From contig CAWVLT010000094.1 in the NCBI GenBank assembly GCA_963930185.1, positions 1 to 22,402 on the forward strand: a DNA stretch of 22,402 nucleotides, read 5' to 3'. Each line of letters begins with the position of its first letter. The first letter of the stretch is position 1. The stretch is from JAGZEG01 sp963930185 (GTDB lineage: Bacteria; Actinomycetota; Coriobacteriia; Coriobacteriales; UMGS124). The notes beneath the pieces are model-generated. The model had not been told where the DNA came from. It made no database searches and worked only from the letters and a program-made list of their open reading frames with translations. The translations under genes were made by a program, and so were the position numbers. Shown in pieces: positions 7,782-15,534 of the stretch.

Positions 7782-7801
7782 GATATTCTCATGAGAATAT
7801 C
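7782..7801. promoter_or_regulatory. Perfect 20-bp palindrome, candidate operator 2
   Basis: GATATTCTCA is followed directly by its reverse complement. It contains the same CTCAT/ATGAG half-sites as palindrome 1, overlapping so that CTCATGAG forms the core. It lies 92 bp before the XRE start codon. The likeliest ligand is one of the two XRE proteins encoded just downstream, giving autoregulation. Confidence 0.55.
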
Positions 7802-7893
7802 TATTGCTTGGTGATAGAATCCATGGCAGAGATACGCAGAAGACGGTAGGCTGCGGATTTGCGAGGGACGTGCATTGTAAGGGGGAGCTGCCG

Positions 7894-8580
7894 ATGACAA
7901 ACAATCTCCTCGGGCTCCGCAAGGCGGCGGGGTACCGAAACGCAAGCGACTTCGCCGAGGCGCATGGGATACCCGCTTCCACCTATGCGCGCTACGAAAG
8001 CAGCCCCGACAAGATCCCGCTCAGGGCTGCCTGGCAGCTCGCGGACATATTGGGGACCTCCATCGACGTCATTGTCGGGCGCGAGGCCCCTGATCCTGCG
8101 TGCGTGCGTGGCGAGGTGCAGCTCGAGTACGACGGCCTCACCACTGAGGCACGTGCCCTGGCAGACGAATTCCGAGAGTTCGTCCGCGCCAAGGACGCGA
8201 GGATCAGGGAAGCCAGGCGCAGGGAGGGGGAGCGCCCTTACGATGCGCTCTGCTACCAGTACGAGCGGCAGATGCTCTCCGAGATGCGCGACAGCGCGGC
8301 GTTCGGCGAACTCGTCACGTTTGACTGCGCTGCAGACGCGCGTACGGCGTTTCTGGAATTCCTCCAGAAGCAGGCTGCGACGAGGCGCGGACGCCTTGCG
8401 ACTGAGGCACAAATGGCTGCTGACAGCCAGATCATCGAGGGGATCATGGCGGCTTATGACCGTACCCACGGCGAGTTCGAGTACGGCGGCACGAGCGTGA
8501 TGTGGAGCTCGGTCGACCGTCGAGTTGCGCCCGGGCGCGGTTCCGCAGGCAAGGGGAGGGACGGTGACGCTGGGAGATAG
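7894..8580 (+). CDS. XRE-type HTH regulator with long C-terminal extension
   Basis: The start at 7894 is set by GGGGGAG 6-8 nt upstream; the open frame continues upstream to 7804 through the control region and is not credible. The 228-aa product opens with a Cro/CI-type helix-turn-helix: LLGLRKAAGYRNASDFAEAHGIPASTYARYE, then AAWQLADILGTSIDVIVGRE (residues 5-65). The C-terminal 150 residues are helical and charged and belong to no family I recognise. The HTH region and the following linker (GEVQLEYDGLTTEARALADEF) closely match the next gene, so the two are tandem paralogues. It is probably a repressor binding the palindromes upstream and controlling the cassette that ends in the Abi remnant. 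Confidence 0.8.
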   Translation: MTNNLLGLRKAAGYRNASDFAEAHGIPASTYARYESSPDKIPLRAAWQLADILGTSIDVIVGREAPDPACVRGEVQLEYDGLTTEARALADEFREFVRAKDARIREARRREGERPYDALCYQYERQMLSEMRDSAAFGELVTFDCAADARTAFLEFLQKQAATRRGRLATEAQMAADSQIIEGIMAAYDRTHGEFEYGGTSVMWSSVDRRVAPGRGSAGKGRDGDAGR

Positions 8581-8593
8581 GTTCAAGTCAGGT

Positions 8594-8625
8594 GGGCCCG
8601 CGGGAGCTGGCACTCCCACGGGCCC
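8594..8625 (+). other. GC-rich hairpin between the two XRE genes
   Basis: A stem of 7 bp (GGGCCCG/CGGGCCC), one C-A mismatch and 5 bp more (GGGAG/CTCCC) closes a 6-nt loop. No T-tract follows, so it is not a classical terminator. It may set the relative expression of the two genes through mRNA stability or pausing. Confidence 0.6.
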
Positions 8626-8670
8626 GGCGTCCGGTCTAGAAGCAAATCCAGAAGGGACGGTGACAAGTAT

Positions 8671-9057
8671 ATGTCATCTCTCGACACCGCTTGCGTCCCA
8701 GCACGACCCATCCGCGGCAAAAGGACACTCCAGCGCCTCCGTCGCGAGGCGGGCTACCGCTCCGCGAAGGACTTCGCGGAGGCGCTTGGCATCCCCGCGT
8801 CCACCTACACACGCTACGAACGCACTGGCGACGGAGTCGACTGCGGCATACCGCTTCCCGCCGCATGGCAGATAGCAGACAAGCTCGGCTGCTCCATCGA
8901 CCTCGTGGTCGGCCGCGAGGACATCGACGCCCCTGCACCCGGTGGGATCCAGCTTCGCTATGACGCGCTGACGGGCGCCGGTCGAGCCTTGGTGGACAGC
9001 TACCTCTCCTATGTCGAGCTTAGCGAGCGCGTCGTGTGCGTCCAGAAGGGGAGGTGA
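8671..9057 (+). CDS. XRE-type HTH regulator, tandem paralogue of the preceding gene
   Basis: This 128-aa protein starts at the ATG at 8671 with AGGGACGGTGAC upstream. Its HTH (residues 18-82; LQRLRREAGYRSAKDFAEALGIP, ASTYTRYE, AAWQIADKLGCSIDLVVGRE) closely matches the neighbour. Four or five residues are inserted in the turn after the recognition helix (TGDGVDCG). It ends soon after the shared linker (IQLRYDALTGAGRALVDSYLSYVE) and so lacks the long C-terminal region of its paralogue. The Abi-like gene begins 55 bp downstream. Such small XRE proteins are often co-transcribed with Abi genes and probably act as their repressor. Confidence 0.8.
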   Translation: MSSLDTACVPARPIRGKRTLQRLRREAGYRSAKDFAEALGIPASTYTRYERTGDGVDCGIPLPAAWQIADKLGCSIDLVVGREDIDAPAPGGIQLRYDALTGAGRALVDSYLSYVELSERVVCVQKGR

Positions 9058-9062
9058 GACCC

Positions 9063-9116
9063 ATGGCGAAGGCCTGCGTTGTGGCGCCATCGACCGGCTC
9101 AGGAGGCGCGATATGA
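9063..9116 (+). CDS. Possible 17-codon leader ORF before the Abi remnant
   Basis: The ORF MAKACVVAPSTGSGGAI starts 5 bp after the XRE stop and has GGGGAGG 8 nt upstream. Its stop overlaps the Abi start (ATATGA), so it could couple translation of the Abi gene to that of the regulator. It may equally be chance, because the Abi start has its own AGGAGG inside this ORF. Confidence 0.3.
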   Translation: MAKACVVAPSTGSGGAI

Positions 9117-9418
9117 CCGATTCGGCTGGCAGGCAATCGCTGGACAAACCGCTGCTTACTGTCGAGCAGCAGATAGCGCACATGAAGGCGAGGGGAATCA
9201 CGTTCGATCTCGTCTCTGAGGTGGATGCCGCCGAGCATCTGAGGACCAAGTGCCAGTTCTTTCGCATCTACGCTTATCGTAAGTCGTTCCAGAAATACGT
9301 TGGGGGCAAACGGGACGGACAATACGTGAACCTTGACTTCGGCCATCTGCGTGCGCTGTCGAACCTCGACCGAAAGCTGTGCGATACGCTTCTGCCCATG
9401 ACACTCGACGCGGAGCAA
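9113..9418 (+). pseudogene. Abi_2-family abortive infection protein, C-terminally truncated
   Basis: The start at 9113 has a perfect AGGAGG 6 nt upstream. The first 101 residues carry the N-terminal signature of Abi_2 (AbiD/AbiF-like) proteins: KPLLTVEQQIAHMKARGITF, AAEHLRTKCQFFRIYAYRKSF, and YVNLDFGHLRALSNLDRKL. Family members are about 250-330 aa. Here similarity ends after LLPMTLDAE (to about 9418). The frame then runs through an intrinsic terminator at 9449-9489 and into antisense sequence of araC, stopping only at 9718. The C-terminal two thirds are therefore missing, and the gene is most likely a deletion remnant. A short functional fragment cannot be excluded. Abi proteins normally halt growth of phage-infected cells; this copy should not. 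Confidence 0.75.
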
Positions 9419-9448
9419 TTACATACCACAAAACGCCTTAGGGTTTTT

Positions 9449-9489
9449 CCGGGGCGGGACTGCGAAGGCGGTTCTGCCCCGGTTTTTTT
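9449..9489 (+). terminator. Strong intrinsic terminator
   Basis: CCGGGGC pairs with GCCCCGG, continues through 8 further pairs including G-T wobbles, and closes on a GAAG loop. Seven T residues follow on the plus strand. It ends the XRE/Abi cassette. There is no T-tract on the minus side, so it does not terminate araC. Confidence 0.88.
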
Positions 9490-9534
9490 ACAGCCGTGCT
9501 ACCCACTCTCCTTGGGCGGGTCCACGCGGGACGA

Positions 9535-10566
9535 TTATCTGCCCTCGTCTCCCTCTGCGGCCTCGACCCAGGCGCTCGGCGACATCCCCACGACCTCCCT
9601 GAATACGTGCGAGAACGCGCTGACGCTGGGGAATCCCAGGCGCTTCGCCACCGTCGAGGGCGCCTCTCCGCCCAGCAGCGCCTCCTTGGCGTGCTCTATC
9701 CGGCGGGCGCGAATATAGCTCCCGAGTGGTTCTCCGCTGGCCTTTCGAAACGCCGCGCACAGGTGCGAGCGACTCACGTAGAGCCTCTCGGCAACCTCTG
9801 AGAGCGAACAGGGGCTGCCTTCCTCTATCATCTTCTCCACGAGGGCGGCCGCCCTCTCTGCGAGCGCCGCGGCGGGGTCATCGACGACCGTCCCGGCCTC
9901 ATCGGGCAGGCTGACGTCTTGGCCTTCGTCGCGGACAAGGTTTCCGGCCAGCTCGCCGAGCATGGCCTCTATGCATCCCATGAGCCATAGCCTCCCGCCT
10001 GCCGTGCGCGCACGGGCGGAGCCCAGCCTTCCCATGGCCGCGCGCAGCGCCGCGTCCGCCTTGCGGCCCAGCGGCGCCTCAAGCGCCTCGGGGAGTCCGT
10101 CAAGCTCATGCGGGTACCGCCGAGAGAGCTCCCCAAAGAACGCGGGGAGAAAGAGGACCGAGCGGGAGCGGTAGCAGCGGCCTGCGACGAGCGGGCTGAC
10201 GCGCGTGCCGACCTCGTGCTCGTAGAAGGTGCAGACGGCGTGGTATGGCCACGCGCAGCCACGGGCCCTCACGCCCAGGCCTGGGAACCCGGCCCGTTTC
10301 ATGCACGCAAGGGACTCCTCGTTCATCTGCGTGATGCAGGCGTAGGGCTCGGGCGCAATCTCGAGCAGGTCCATGTCGCGCAGCGGGATGACGGTGTGCT
10401 CCATGTAGAGACAGCTGTCGCCGAGCGGAACCGCCCAGGCCTCGCCGTGCGCAACCTTGCCCGTGCACGTGCCGTGAAAGCCGCTGCCGCTCTGCTCGAG
10501 CCTGAAGCCGAGCTGGCTGAACTGCGGCAGGATGAGCTGCGCTATGTTGGTGTGGGAGATGGTCAT
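9535..10566 (-). CDS. AraC-family transcriptional regulator
   Basis: The 343-aa protein ends in a two-helix-turn-helix AraC domain (about 245-335): SLSEVAERLYVSRSHLCAAFRKASGEPLGSYI, then AKEALLGGEAPSTVAKRLGFPSVSAFSHVFREVVGMSPSAW. The N-terminal 230 residues would sense a ligand; they show no membrane helix or signal peptide. I chose the ATG at 10566 (MTISHTNIAQLI) because GAGAGGG lies upstream and the predicted transcription start (near 10632) lies downstream of the alternative starts at 10656 and 10677. The gene is divergent from two ABC half-transporters, the same layout as ybtA with ybtPQ, so it probably activates or represses that operon in response to a transported compound or metal status. 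Confidence 0.88.
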   Translation of the reverse strand: MTISHTNIAQLILPQFSQLGFRLEQSGSGFHGTCTGKVAHGEAWAVPLGDSCLYMEHTVIPLRDMDLLEIAPEPYACITQMNEESLACMKRAGFPGLGVRARGCAWPYHAVCTFYEHEVGTRVSPLVAGRCYRSRSVLFLPAFFGELSRRYPHELDGLPEALEAPLGRKADAALRAAMGRLGSARARTAGGRLWLMGCIEAMLGELAGNLVRDEGQDVSLPDEAGTVVDDPAAALAERAAALVEKMIEEGSPCSLSEVAERLYVSRSHLCAAFRKASGEPLGSYIRARRIEHAKEALLGGEAPSTVAKRLGFPSVSAFSHVFREVVGMSPSAWVEAAEGDEGR

Positions 10567-10633
10567 GTTTGAGAATTCCCTCTCGCTCGTTGCCGATTCG
10601 TCCGGAACCACATCGTCTCGCCTCTCCCTCCCT

Positions 10634-10661
10634 TTGACATGATAAGTTAACTGCATATAAC
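10634..10661 (+). promoter_or_regulatory. Promoter of the ABC transporter operon
   Basis: A perfect -35 TTGACA, a 16-nt spacer and -10 TATAAC are followed by a leader of about 57 nt and a GGAAGGAAAG ribosome site. This is the best sigma70-like promoter in the window. Confidence 0.75.
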
Positions 10662-10667
10662 AATCAA
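10639..10667 (-). promoter_or_regulatory. Promoter of the araC gene, opposed to and overlapping the ABC promoter
   Basis: On the minus strand TTGATT (10662-10667), a 17-nt spacer and TATCAT (10639-10644) form a good sigma70-like promoter. It occupies almost the same base pairs as the plus-strand promoter, with a GTTAAC palindrome in the shared spacer. Confidence 0.65.
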
Positions 10668-10724
10668 TCCCAGACAAGAGGCGGGGATTGCCAAGGTAGG
10701 GTTCTCGTTGCGGAAGGAAAGTCT

Positions 10725-12575
10725 ATGACGAAGAGCAAGAAGGGCGGGGGAGCAGTGTCGCGGCTGCTCGACTTCGCGGGGCCGCGCAAGGCCCTCACGT
10801 ACGTGGGATGCGCGCTTGCCGCCGCCGCGATGGTCATGGGCTTCGGCCCGTACGTGTGCATCTGGTTCGTGGCGCGTGACCTGATCTCCGTCGCCCCGCA
10901 CTGGAGCGAGGCCACGTCGCTCATGGGATACGGCTGGTGGGCGTTCGGCTTCTCGGCGGCGAGCATCGCGCTGTACTTCGCGGGGCTCATGTGCACGCAC
11001 CTCGCGGCGTTTCGCTGCGCGTCGAACATGCGCAAGCGCACGACCGAGCATCTCATGGGCGCGAGCCTGGGCTACTTCGACACCCACGCGTCGGGGGCCC
11101 TGCGCCGCGTCGTGGACGGCTGCGCCGCCGATACCGAGGGGCTGCTCGCTCACAAGCTGCCCGACACCGTGGGCAGCGTCGCCATGGTGCTCGGCATGCT
11201 CGCCCTCTTCTTCGTGTTTGACTGGAGGCTGGGACTTGCATGCCTGGCGTCGGTTGTCGTGTCGGTCGTCTGCCTCGTCAAGATGATGGGCGGCAACAGC
11301 ATGGCCACCATGGCCAAGTACATGGAGTCGCTCGTCAAGATGAACAAGACGGGGACCGAGTACGTGCGCGGCATCCCGGTGGTCAAGGTTTTCCAGCAGA
11401 CGATCTACTCGCTTCGGGCGTTCTATGACGCCATCCGCGAGTTCACGGTCCTCGCGCAGGACTACGCCGTCAAATGGTGCCAGGTCCCCCAGTCCCTGCA
11501 GCTCACGTTCATCAACGGCGTGGTGTTCTTCGTCGTGCCCGTCGCCATCCTGCTCGCCCCGGGCGAGGGTGACTTGGCGACGTTTCTGGCGAACGTCGCC
11601 TTCTACGCCATCTTCACGGCGGTCATCCCCACGGCCATGACGCGCGTGATGTTCATGGCCGAGGCGTTCCAGACCTCGGCCGACGCCCTGCGCAGGGTGG
11701 AGGAGGTCCTGGCCGCCCCCGTCATCGGGGTGCCGGCCACCCCGCGCGCGCCTGCGGACAACTCCGTGCGCTTCGAGGACGTCTCGTTCACCTACGACGG
11801 GGCGGCCCAGCCGGCGCTTTCGAACGTGACCTTCGACGTGCCGGCGGGCTCCACGGTGGCGCTTGTGGGGCCGAGCGGCGGCGGCAAGACCACGGCCGCG
11901 AGCCTCGTGCCTCGCTTCTGGGACGTCGGCGAAGGCCGCGTGCTCGTGGGCGGGGTGGACGTGCGCGACATGGACCCGCACGACCTCATGGAACGGGTTG
12001 CGTTCGTGTTCCAGGCCAACAGGCTCTTCAGGCAGAGCGTCCTCGACAACGTCCGGGCGGCCCGTCCCGACGCCAGACGCGAGGACGTGCTCGCCGCGCT
12101 GTCCGCGGCGCAGTGCGACGACATTCTGGCGAAGCTGCCGCAGGGGGTAGACACGGTCGTGGGTGCGGATGGCACGCACCTCTCGGGCGGCGAGGTGCAG
12201 CGCCTCATGATTGCCCGCGCCATACTGAAGGACGCCCCCATCGTGGTGCTCGACGAGGCCACGGCCTTCGCCGACCCCGAGAACGAGGCGAGGATCCAGG
12301 CCGCGTTCAAGCGCCTCGCGCGCGGCAAGGACGGGCGGCCGCGCACCGTGCTCATGATCGCCCACAGGCTCTCCACGGTGAGAAACGCCGACAGGATCGT
12401 GGTGCTCGACGGCGGGCGCGTTGCAGAGCAGGGCTCGCATGAAGAGCTTCGCGCGGCAGGCGGGCTGTATGCCCGCATGTGGGCGGACTACGAGCGGGCG
12501 GCGAGCTGGAGGATTGGCCGCCAGGAGCATCCTGCCGACGGACGTGCCGCCCTGGAAGGAGGCGATGCCCGATGA
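10725..12575 (+). CDS. ABC half-transporter (permease-ATPase fusion), YbtP/IrtA-like
   Basis: The 616-aa protein joins a six-helix membrane domain (about 20-310) to an ATPase domain (about 348-590). Visible motifs are Walker A GPSGGGKT (382-389), Q430 in FVFQANRLF, signature LSGGEVQR (486-493), Walker B IVVLDEATAFADPENE (506-521) and switch His547. LSGGEVQR with DEATAFADPENE is characteristic of the siderophore-associated YbtPQ/IrtAB group, which have exporter folds but import metal-siderophores; some relatives export small molecules. The start has GGAAGGAAAG upstream. The stop overlaps the next gene by 4 bp, so the two proteins probably form a heterodimer. The substrate cannot be read from the sequence. 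Confidence 0.93.
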   Translation: MTKSKKGGGAVSRLLDFAGPRKALTYVGCALAAAAMVMGFGPYVCIWFVARDLISVAPHWSEATSLMGYGWWAFGFSAASIALYFAGLMCTHLAAFRCASNMRKRTTEHLMGASLGYFDTHASGALRRVVDGCAADTEGLLAHKLPDTVGSVAMVLGMLALFFVFDWRLGLACLASVVVSVVCLVKMMGGNSMATMAKYMESLVKMNKTGTEYVRGIPVVKVFQQTIYSLRAFYDAIREFTVLAQDYAVKWCQVPQSLQLTFINGVVFFVVPVAILLAPGEGDLATFLANVAFYAIFTAVIPTAMTRVMFMAEAFQTSADALRRVEEVLAAPVIGVPATPRAPADNSVRFEDVSFTYDGAAQPALSNVTFDVPAGSTVALVGPSGGGKTTAASLVPRFWDVGEGRVLVGGVDVRDMDPHDLMERVAFVFQANRLFRQSVLDNVRAARPDARREDVLAALSAAQCDDILAKLPQGVDTVVGADGTHLSGGEVQRLMIARAILKDAPIVVLDEATAFADPENEARIQAAFKRLARGKDGRPRTVLMIAHRLSTVRNADRIVVLDGGRVAEQGSHEELRAAGGLYARMWADYERAASWRIGRQEHPADGRAALEGGDAR

Positions 12576-14305
12576 GCATCAAGGAGAAGTACGCGCTCAC
12601 CGACAGGGGCGTTCGGAACGTCTGGGTGGGCGCCGCGTGGACGGCGGCCGCGAACCTCGTCGTCTTCGGGGGAACGATGGCGTTCTTCCTGCTCGTCCAG
12701 CAGCTCGTTGCCTGCCTCGTGGACGGCGCCCCCTTGCCCGGCCTCGTGCCTTACCTCGTGGGCCTCACTGTCTTCATCGTGGCCCTGTTCGTCGCCGAGT
12801 ACTGGGCGTACTACTTCCAGTACGGCGTCATCTACGGCGAGAGCGGCCGGCAGCGCATCGCGCTGGCCGAGCGCCTGCGCAGGCTGCCCCTGTCGTTCTT
12901 TGGCCGCCGTGACCTGGCGGACCTCACCGAGACGCTCATGACCGACGTCAAGACCACCGAGCATGCGTACAGCCACGTGCTGCCCGAGCTCTACGGTGCG
13001 TACATCACGCTGGGCGTGGCGTCCGCGTGTCTGCTCGTCTTCGACTGGCGCCTCGCCCTCGCGTCGCTGTGGAGCTGCCCCGTTGCGCTCGCCCTGCTGT
13101 TCGGCGCGCGACGGGCTCTGCAGCCCATGATGCACGCGACGCGCATGAAGGGGCTTGCCGCCTCCGAGGACATTCAGGAGGCCCTGGAGTGTGTGCGGGA
13201 GGTGCGGGCCACGAATCAGGAGGGGCGCTACCTCGGGCACATCTTCGATGACATCGACGCCGCCGAGCGCCAGGCGGTGAAAAGCGAGCTTGCCTGCGGC
13301 GTGTGCGTGAACGGCGCACAGATCGTGCTGCGCCTGGGCCTCGCCACGACCATCCTCGTCGGCGCGGCGCTCATCGCGCAGGGGACGTGCACGTTCATGG
13401 TCCTGTTCGGCTTTCTGCTGGTGGTGTCCCGCGTCTACGCGCCGTTCGACCAGTGCCTCATGCTCATCGCCGAGCTCTTCTCGGCCCGTACGGCATCCGC
13501 GCGGATGCGGTCGTTCTTTGAGGAGCCGCTGGCGACAGGTTCTGACAAATACGAGCCAGCCGGCCACGACGTGAGGTTCGACCACGTCTCGTTTGCGTAC
13601 GACAGCGGTGAGCAGGTGCTGCGTGACGTGAGCTTCACGGCGCGGGAGGGAGAGGTCACCGCGCTCGTGGGGCCCAGCGGTAGCGGAAAGTCGACCTGCG
13701 CGCGGCTCAGCTGTCGCCTGTGGGACGCGAGTTCTGGCCGCGTCACCGTGGGCGGCGTCGACGTGGCGTCGGTGGACCCCGAGACCCTGCTGGGCGACTT
13801 CGCGGTGGTGTTCCAGGACGTGCTGCTGTTTGACGACACCGTCATGGGGAACATCCGGCTTGGCAGGCGCGGCGCCACCGACGAAGAGGTGCTTGCGGCC
13901 GCGCGGGCGGCCAACTGCGACGAGTTCGTGTGCCGCATGCCCGAAGGATACCAGACCATGATCGGCGAGAACGGCTCGAAGCTCTCCGGCGGCGAGCGCC
14001 AGCGCATCAGCATCGCGCGGGCGCTGCTCAAGGACGCCCCCATCGTGCTGCTCGACGAGGCCACGGCGAGCCTAGACGTGGAGAACGAGACGAAGGTGCA
14101 GGGCGCGCTCAGCCGCCTGCTCGCGGGCAAGACCGTCATCGTGATCGCCCATCGCATGCGCACCGTGGAGAACGCGGACAAGGTCGTCGTGCTTAAGGAG
14201 GGCGCCGTGGTCGAGCAGGGCACGCCCGCCAAGCTCATGGCGGCGGACGGGGAGTTCGCCCGCATGGTTCGCCTGCAGCGCGAGTCGGCTGACTGGGCGC
14301 TATAG
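12572..14305 (+). CDS. ABC half-transporter (permease-ATPase fusion), YbtQ/IrtB-like partner
   Basis: The start is the ATG overlapping the upstream stop (ATGA), giving 577 aa; the longer open frame lies inside the first ABC gene. The membrane domain occupies about 15-305. The ATPase carries Walker A GPSGSGKS (367-374), Q415 in VVFQDVLLF, signature LSGGERQR (471-478), Walker B IVLLDEATASLDVENE (491-506) and His527. Both this and the partner ATPase retain complete motifs, so there is no sign of a degenerate site. With the preceding gene it should form a heterodimeric inner-membrane transporter under control of the divergent AraC protein. No siderophore synthesis gene or siderophore-binding protein is seen nearby. 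Confidence 0.93.
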   Translation: MSIKEKYALTDRGVRNVWVGAAWTAAANLVVFGGTMAFFLLVQQLVACLVDGAPLPGLVPYLVGLTVFIVALFVAEYWAYYFQYGVIYGESGRQRIALAERLRRLPLSFFGRRDLADLTETLMTDVKTTEHAYSHVLPELYGAYITLGVASACLLVFDWRLALASLWSCPVALALLFGARRALQPMMHATRMKGLAASEDIQEALECVREVRATNQEGRYLGHIFDDIDAAERQAVKSELACGVCVNGAQIVLRLGLATTILVGAALIAQGTCTFMVLFGFLLVVSRVYAPFDQCLMLIAELFSARTASARMRSFFEEPLATGSDKYEPAGHDVRFDHVSFAYDSGEQVLRDVSFTAREGEVTALVGPSGSGKSTCARLSCRLWDASSGRVTVGGVDVASVDPETLLGDFAVVFQDVLLFDDTVMGNIRLGRRGATDEEVLAAARAANCDEFVCRMPEGYQTMIGENGSKLSGGERQRISIARALLKDAPIVLLDEATASLDVENETKVQGALSRLLAGKTVIVIAHRMRTVENADKVVVLKEGAVVEQGTPAKLMAADGEFARMVRLQRESADWAL

Positions 14306-14363
14306 GGGGGCAGTTGGCTAGCGACTCAACAGGGTCAGCATCGATCGCATTTCCGAAGAAAGG

Positions 14364-14396
14364 AAAAAACAAAAGAGCCGACCTGAAGGTCGGCTC
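14364..14396 (-). terminator. Intrinsic terminator of mcrBC
   Basis: A perfect 9-bp stem GAGCCGACC/GGTCGGCTC with a 4-nt loop is followed on the minus strand by TTTTGTTTTTT. It lies 56 bp after the mcrC stop. The plus side lacks a T-tract but the hairpin may also slow transcription from the ABC operon. Nothing else is seen in the gap 14306-14451. Confidence 0.88.
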
Positions 14397-14451
14397 AAGC
14401 TGTAATAGGCGGGTGTAATGGTCTCACCGCCAGGCAAATGATCGACATGCA

Positions 14452-15534
14452 TCAGTGGGGCAATTCGCGGCTATTCGCCGGGTTGCCCAGGAGTGACATC
14501 CCGGTCAATTTCTCTGCTATTTTGTCCAACTGGTGTCGGATCTCAACGAAGGGACAGTTCAGATCAAGGGATCTTACACTGATCAGGTTGCCACTCATTT
14601 TGAAATCGCCAATGGGCTGCTCATCTTCGTCAGTACCTGCGTAGAGCAGCATGCCTGCCACTTCTTGACCTGACCCCACAAGCTGTGCGGCTTTGTTCTT
14701 TACATATGAGAATATCTGATACAGGTTCGAAGAGTGGATGATCCTCCTGTCATAGCGTTCCAGCGTTGCATGTCCGTAGAACTTCGTGTCTATGATAAGA
14801 ATGCGGCATTCATGCGAGAGCATGATATCGGCCTGCATGGCTGGTAACATCCATGCTCTTTGGTTGTCATCAAGCACCCATTCAATACGTGGTGAACTTA
14901 CATGCAATTCAGACCACTCGCGACGGTAGTAGTTGAGTACGAATTTCTCATACAGGTGGCTCATGCGCTGGTCATCGAGGAAGTCGGCAAGTCGCATGGG
15001 GCCATTCTCCTGCGTTTGCAAAAGCCCTTCTGCTACAAGCCTGCATATGCCCATAAGCATGCGATAAGTCTGGTTGTTACGGTCAAAGCGCATGCGTGAC
15101 CACTTGACGCGTGCTAGGTCCACGTCGCCCACATCCGAGAAGTACCAGAGCAACCGTCGAAGATCATCCCTCCTCTCTCTTTCGATGTCTGCACGTAGCA
15201 GCAAAACACAGGTTGTCTTAAGAATGCGATTCATCAGGGTGTCGGCGCTGAAGTCATCAAGGCTGCACACCAGCTGTCTATTCAAGATCGAACGACTTTT
15301 GATTGATTCCGCGATCTCAATTTTGCCGCGCAACGCTGAAAGCGCCCCTGTCTTCTCTTTGTACTCTTGTCTAATGCCCCGCTTAAGTTGCGATGCGATG
15401 CCGCGCGCGAGGATGGCGGCAAAAAGGTCCGCTGTGTTCTCGAACTTTTCCACCGCCAAATCACCATAGCTTGGTGAGTCAAGCGACTGAAAGGCATAGG
15501 CGAGCATATGATAGACGTTGCGGATTGGGATCAT
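14452..15534 (-). CDS. mcrC: McrC-family nuclease subunit of a modification-dependent restriction system
   Basis: The 360-aa protein is the endonuclease partner of McrB; McrBC complexes cut DNA containing methylated or otherwise modified cytosines after GTP-driven movement. The PD-(D/E)xK site is visible: D236 in MQADIML and D249-T-K251 in ILIIDTKFY, with a conserved helix HLYEKFV before it (193-199). The N-terminal half (IPIRNVYHMLAYAFQ, then FAAILARGI) is typical of McrC. The start overlaps the mcrB stop by 4 bp (ATGA). A strong terminator follows. The gene is intact and shows the same lower GC content as mcrB. Confidence 0.92.
   Translation of the reverse strand: MIPIRNVYHMLAYAFQSLDSPSYGDLAVEKFENTADLFAAILARGIASQLKRGIRQEYKEKTGALSALRGKIEIAESIKSRSILNRQLVCSLDDFSADTLMNRILKTTCVLLLRADIERERRDDLRRLLWYFSDVGDVDLARVKWSRMRFDRNNQTYRMLMGICRLVAEGLLQTQENGPMRLADFLDDQRMSHLYEKFVLNYYRREWSELHVSSPRIEWVLDDNQRAWMLPAMQADIMLSHECRILIIDTKFYGHATLERYDRRIIHSSNLYQIFSYVKNKAAQLVGSGQEVAGMLLYAGTDEDEQPIGDFKMSGNLISVRSLDLNCPFVEIRHQLDKIAEKLTGMSLLGNPANSRELPH

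Larger units (their letters stand above)
7556..7893. other. Intergenic control region in front of the XRE/Abi cassette
   Basis: No gene is convincing here. The first 180 bp are GC-rich with short open frames that lack ribosome sites. From about 7735 the composition turns AT-rich and two palindromes appear (7741-7753, 7782-7801). TATAAT lies at 7745-7750 and a TAGAAT at 7815-7820, neither with a good -35. The stretch is best read as the promoter and operator region of the downstream XRE gene. Confidence 0.55.

Noticed and set aside
9419..9718. Continuation of the Abi frame to 9718 as a genuine C-terminal domain
   Set aside because: It runs through a strong terminator and then antisense to araC, and its composition (Ser/Pro/Arg-rich) does not resemble Abi_2.
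10647..12530. 627-residue open frame on the minus strand opposite the first ABC gene
   Set aside because: It is a shadow of GC-rich codon use: it reads His/Arg/Ala-rich low-complexity protein with no motif, while the plus strand encodes a full ABC transporter.
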